From Callaeas wilsoni (lineage: Eukaryota > Chordata > Aves > Passeriformes > Callaeidae), in assembly GCA_013398955.1 (NCBI GenBank), contig VWPU01008485.1, positions 176,383 through 240,382 on the forward strand: a stretch of 64,000 nt of DNA. The letters run 5' to 3'. How positions within the stretch are numbered: position 1 is the first letter of the stretch; each line of letters opens with the position of its first letter. Below the pieces are notes generated by a model. It saw only the letters and a program-made list of their open reading frames with translations. It searched no databases and was not told the origin of the DNA. A program made the translations under genes and the position numbers. Below are positions 62,801-64,000 of the stretch, in pieces.

Positions 62801-64000
62801 GTTTTCTGTCCTCATTTGCCCCTCAGCTAATTCTGAGGGAATGTCTTCACTGCTTCCCGGAGGTGTGGGTTGTTGCATGATATTTTCCGCGTATACAAAA
62901 CTACGCATCATGGGCGTTTAAGAGAGAAGGATTGAGTGGATGAATGTGGCCGAGGTAACTTCATTGTTGCAGCTCCTTTCTATTATGTGGCTGCCTTTAG
63001 CAGGGAGGAGAACAGGAGCTTGATCCTTCCCTGGTGTGGGAGGGAGCCTGATGGATCTGTAGGTTGAAGGGCTTTTTCAAGTCTGCCTTTTGGTTTAATG
63101 CTGAAACATTTTCCTGTCTTCGTTCATGTCCTTATTATCATGTACCTCTTTTGGGGAGTTACTGCGGCTGAAAAATGCGAAACATCACCTCTAAGTCTAT
63201 GGCACTCAAGTATTTCTAGTACCTCTGGAAATCAGTGTAGTAATAAAGCCTCTTTTTAAAAGAAAATTTAAATTCCTACAGTAATTAGCACAAGGCTGTT
63301 CACTTCTTTGTGCCCATCAGGCTCAGAAATAGTTACTGATCTCATATTCCCTTTTGGATACCTGTATGGAGGTTTTGTTAGAGAACTGTTTAATGACATC
63401 TTTTATTAGAAAGAGTGCGAGCTCAGGCAGTTACGCAAGTGTGCCTAAAGGAAGCTGTGCTGGCTGCATGGATGGCGAATGTGTAGGCCGAGCCGGAGTG
63501 GGAGTATCATTTACAAACTGAGTTAGAAAGGGGCATTGTAAGAGAGAACCAAGTAGCTCATGTGGGGTGAAACACTGTACGTACCATGTTCCCTGCTGTG
63601 CAGGGAAGAGAAGAGCGTTAGTACAGTGTGGTGCCTGGGATGAGCAGACTATGTATGGATGGCACTCATCATTCTTTCCGGTAGCAGAGATGAGGGATAG
63701 GTGATTTTTTTCCACTGAAAGGAAATGAGTGGTATGGGAATATGTTACTGCGTATATATTCTTAGACGTGAAGGGGAAAAAAAAAAAAGAAAGCTTTGTA
63801 AATGCAGAGCTGGCTTGACAGATGAAGTCTGTCTTTACTATGATCTCTTGGCTTGCAGAGGAAGTATTTCACCATCTCTACCCCTTCCGCTGAAGCAATT
63901 ACTTTATATACCTTTTTCGATGGTCAAAGATTGTTACAGAGTCTGCTGACACCTACCAGAATAGGTCTATAGCTGGTTTTTTAATTTCTCTTGTTTTTTT
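62801..64000 (+). other. probable first intron of the right-hand gene (SEMA4D by synteny)
   Basis: CpG density drops sharply after about 62800 and the sequence becomes AT-rich and unique to the window end. It contains a poly-A stretch near 63777-63788. No exon with convincing splice sites and protein similarity is visible, which suits a long 5' intron. The assignment depends on the synteny argument for the preceding island. Confidence 0.4.

Noticed and set aside
1..64000. CRISPR arrays, operons, endogenous retroviral genes or LTR pairs
   Set aside because: None seen: no regularly spaced repeats, no retroviral protein motifs, no paired long terminal repeats recognisable by eye.

Overview
This window looks like avian nuclear DNA, a mostly non-coding stretch with one complete protein-coding gene. 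The repeats are 3'-terminal, 5'-truncated CR1 LINEs ending in the ATTCTATGATTCT-type tail, the dominant interspersed repeat of birds; there is no sign of bacterial gene organisation. Nearly all the longer open frames lie in CR1 copies or CpG-rich DNA and are not genes.

The anchor is a complete GADD45G gene on the minus strand (four coding exons, 18661-19730, 159 codons, the human length). It has three very short introns with good splice sites, a TATA/CCAAT/octamer-like/E-box promoter in a CpG island (about 19020-20070), and a likely poly(A) signal at 18114-18119. The right end (about 61400-62800) is a second large CpG island with several plus-strand 5' splice sites and no convincing coding exon. 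In mammals the gene divergent from GADD45G on its upstream side is SEMA4D, and both genes are known to lie on the chicken Z, so I infer that this island is the SEMA4D promoter with untranslated first exons. If so, 20-61.5 kb is the GADD45G-SEMA4D intergenic interval and 1-18 kb is the start of the gene-poor region downstream of GADD45G.

Layout: 1-18 kb is non-coding, with one old antisense CR1 (2340-2770), a diverged direct duplication (4841-5008 and 6731-6904), simple repeats, and a motif-dense AT-rich block (17460-17650). GADD45G follows at 18.1-19.8 kb. From 20 to 28.5 kb there are five CR1 fragments and a small CpG-rich block (22.8-23.1 kb) carrying a CTCF-like motif and a consensus minus-strand splice donor. 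One CR1 is interrupted by a decayed tRNA-Ile sequence. From 28.5 to 61.4 kb the DNA is essentially unique, with two orphan CpG-rich blocks (32.25-32.63 and 47.6-47.8 kb) and a few ancient MIR/L3-like remnants.

I found no wholly new multi-gene system. The most interesting items are the orphan CpG/CTCF-like blocks between two stress/signalling genes, the tRNA-in-CR1 insertion, and the 4.8/6.7 kb duplicated non-coding pair. All homology statements rest on recognition by eye; no database or alignment was run.
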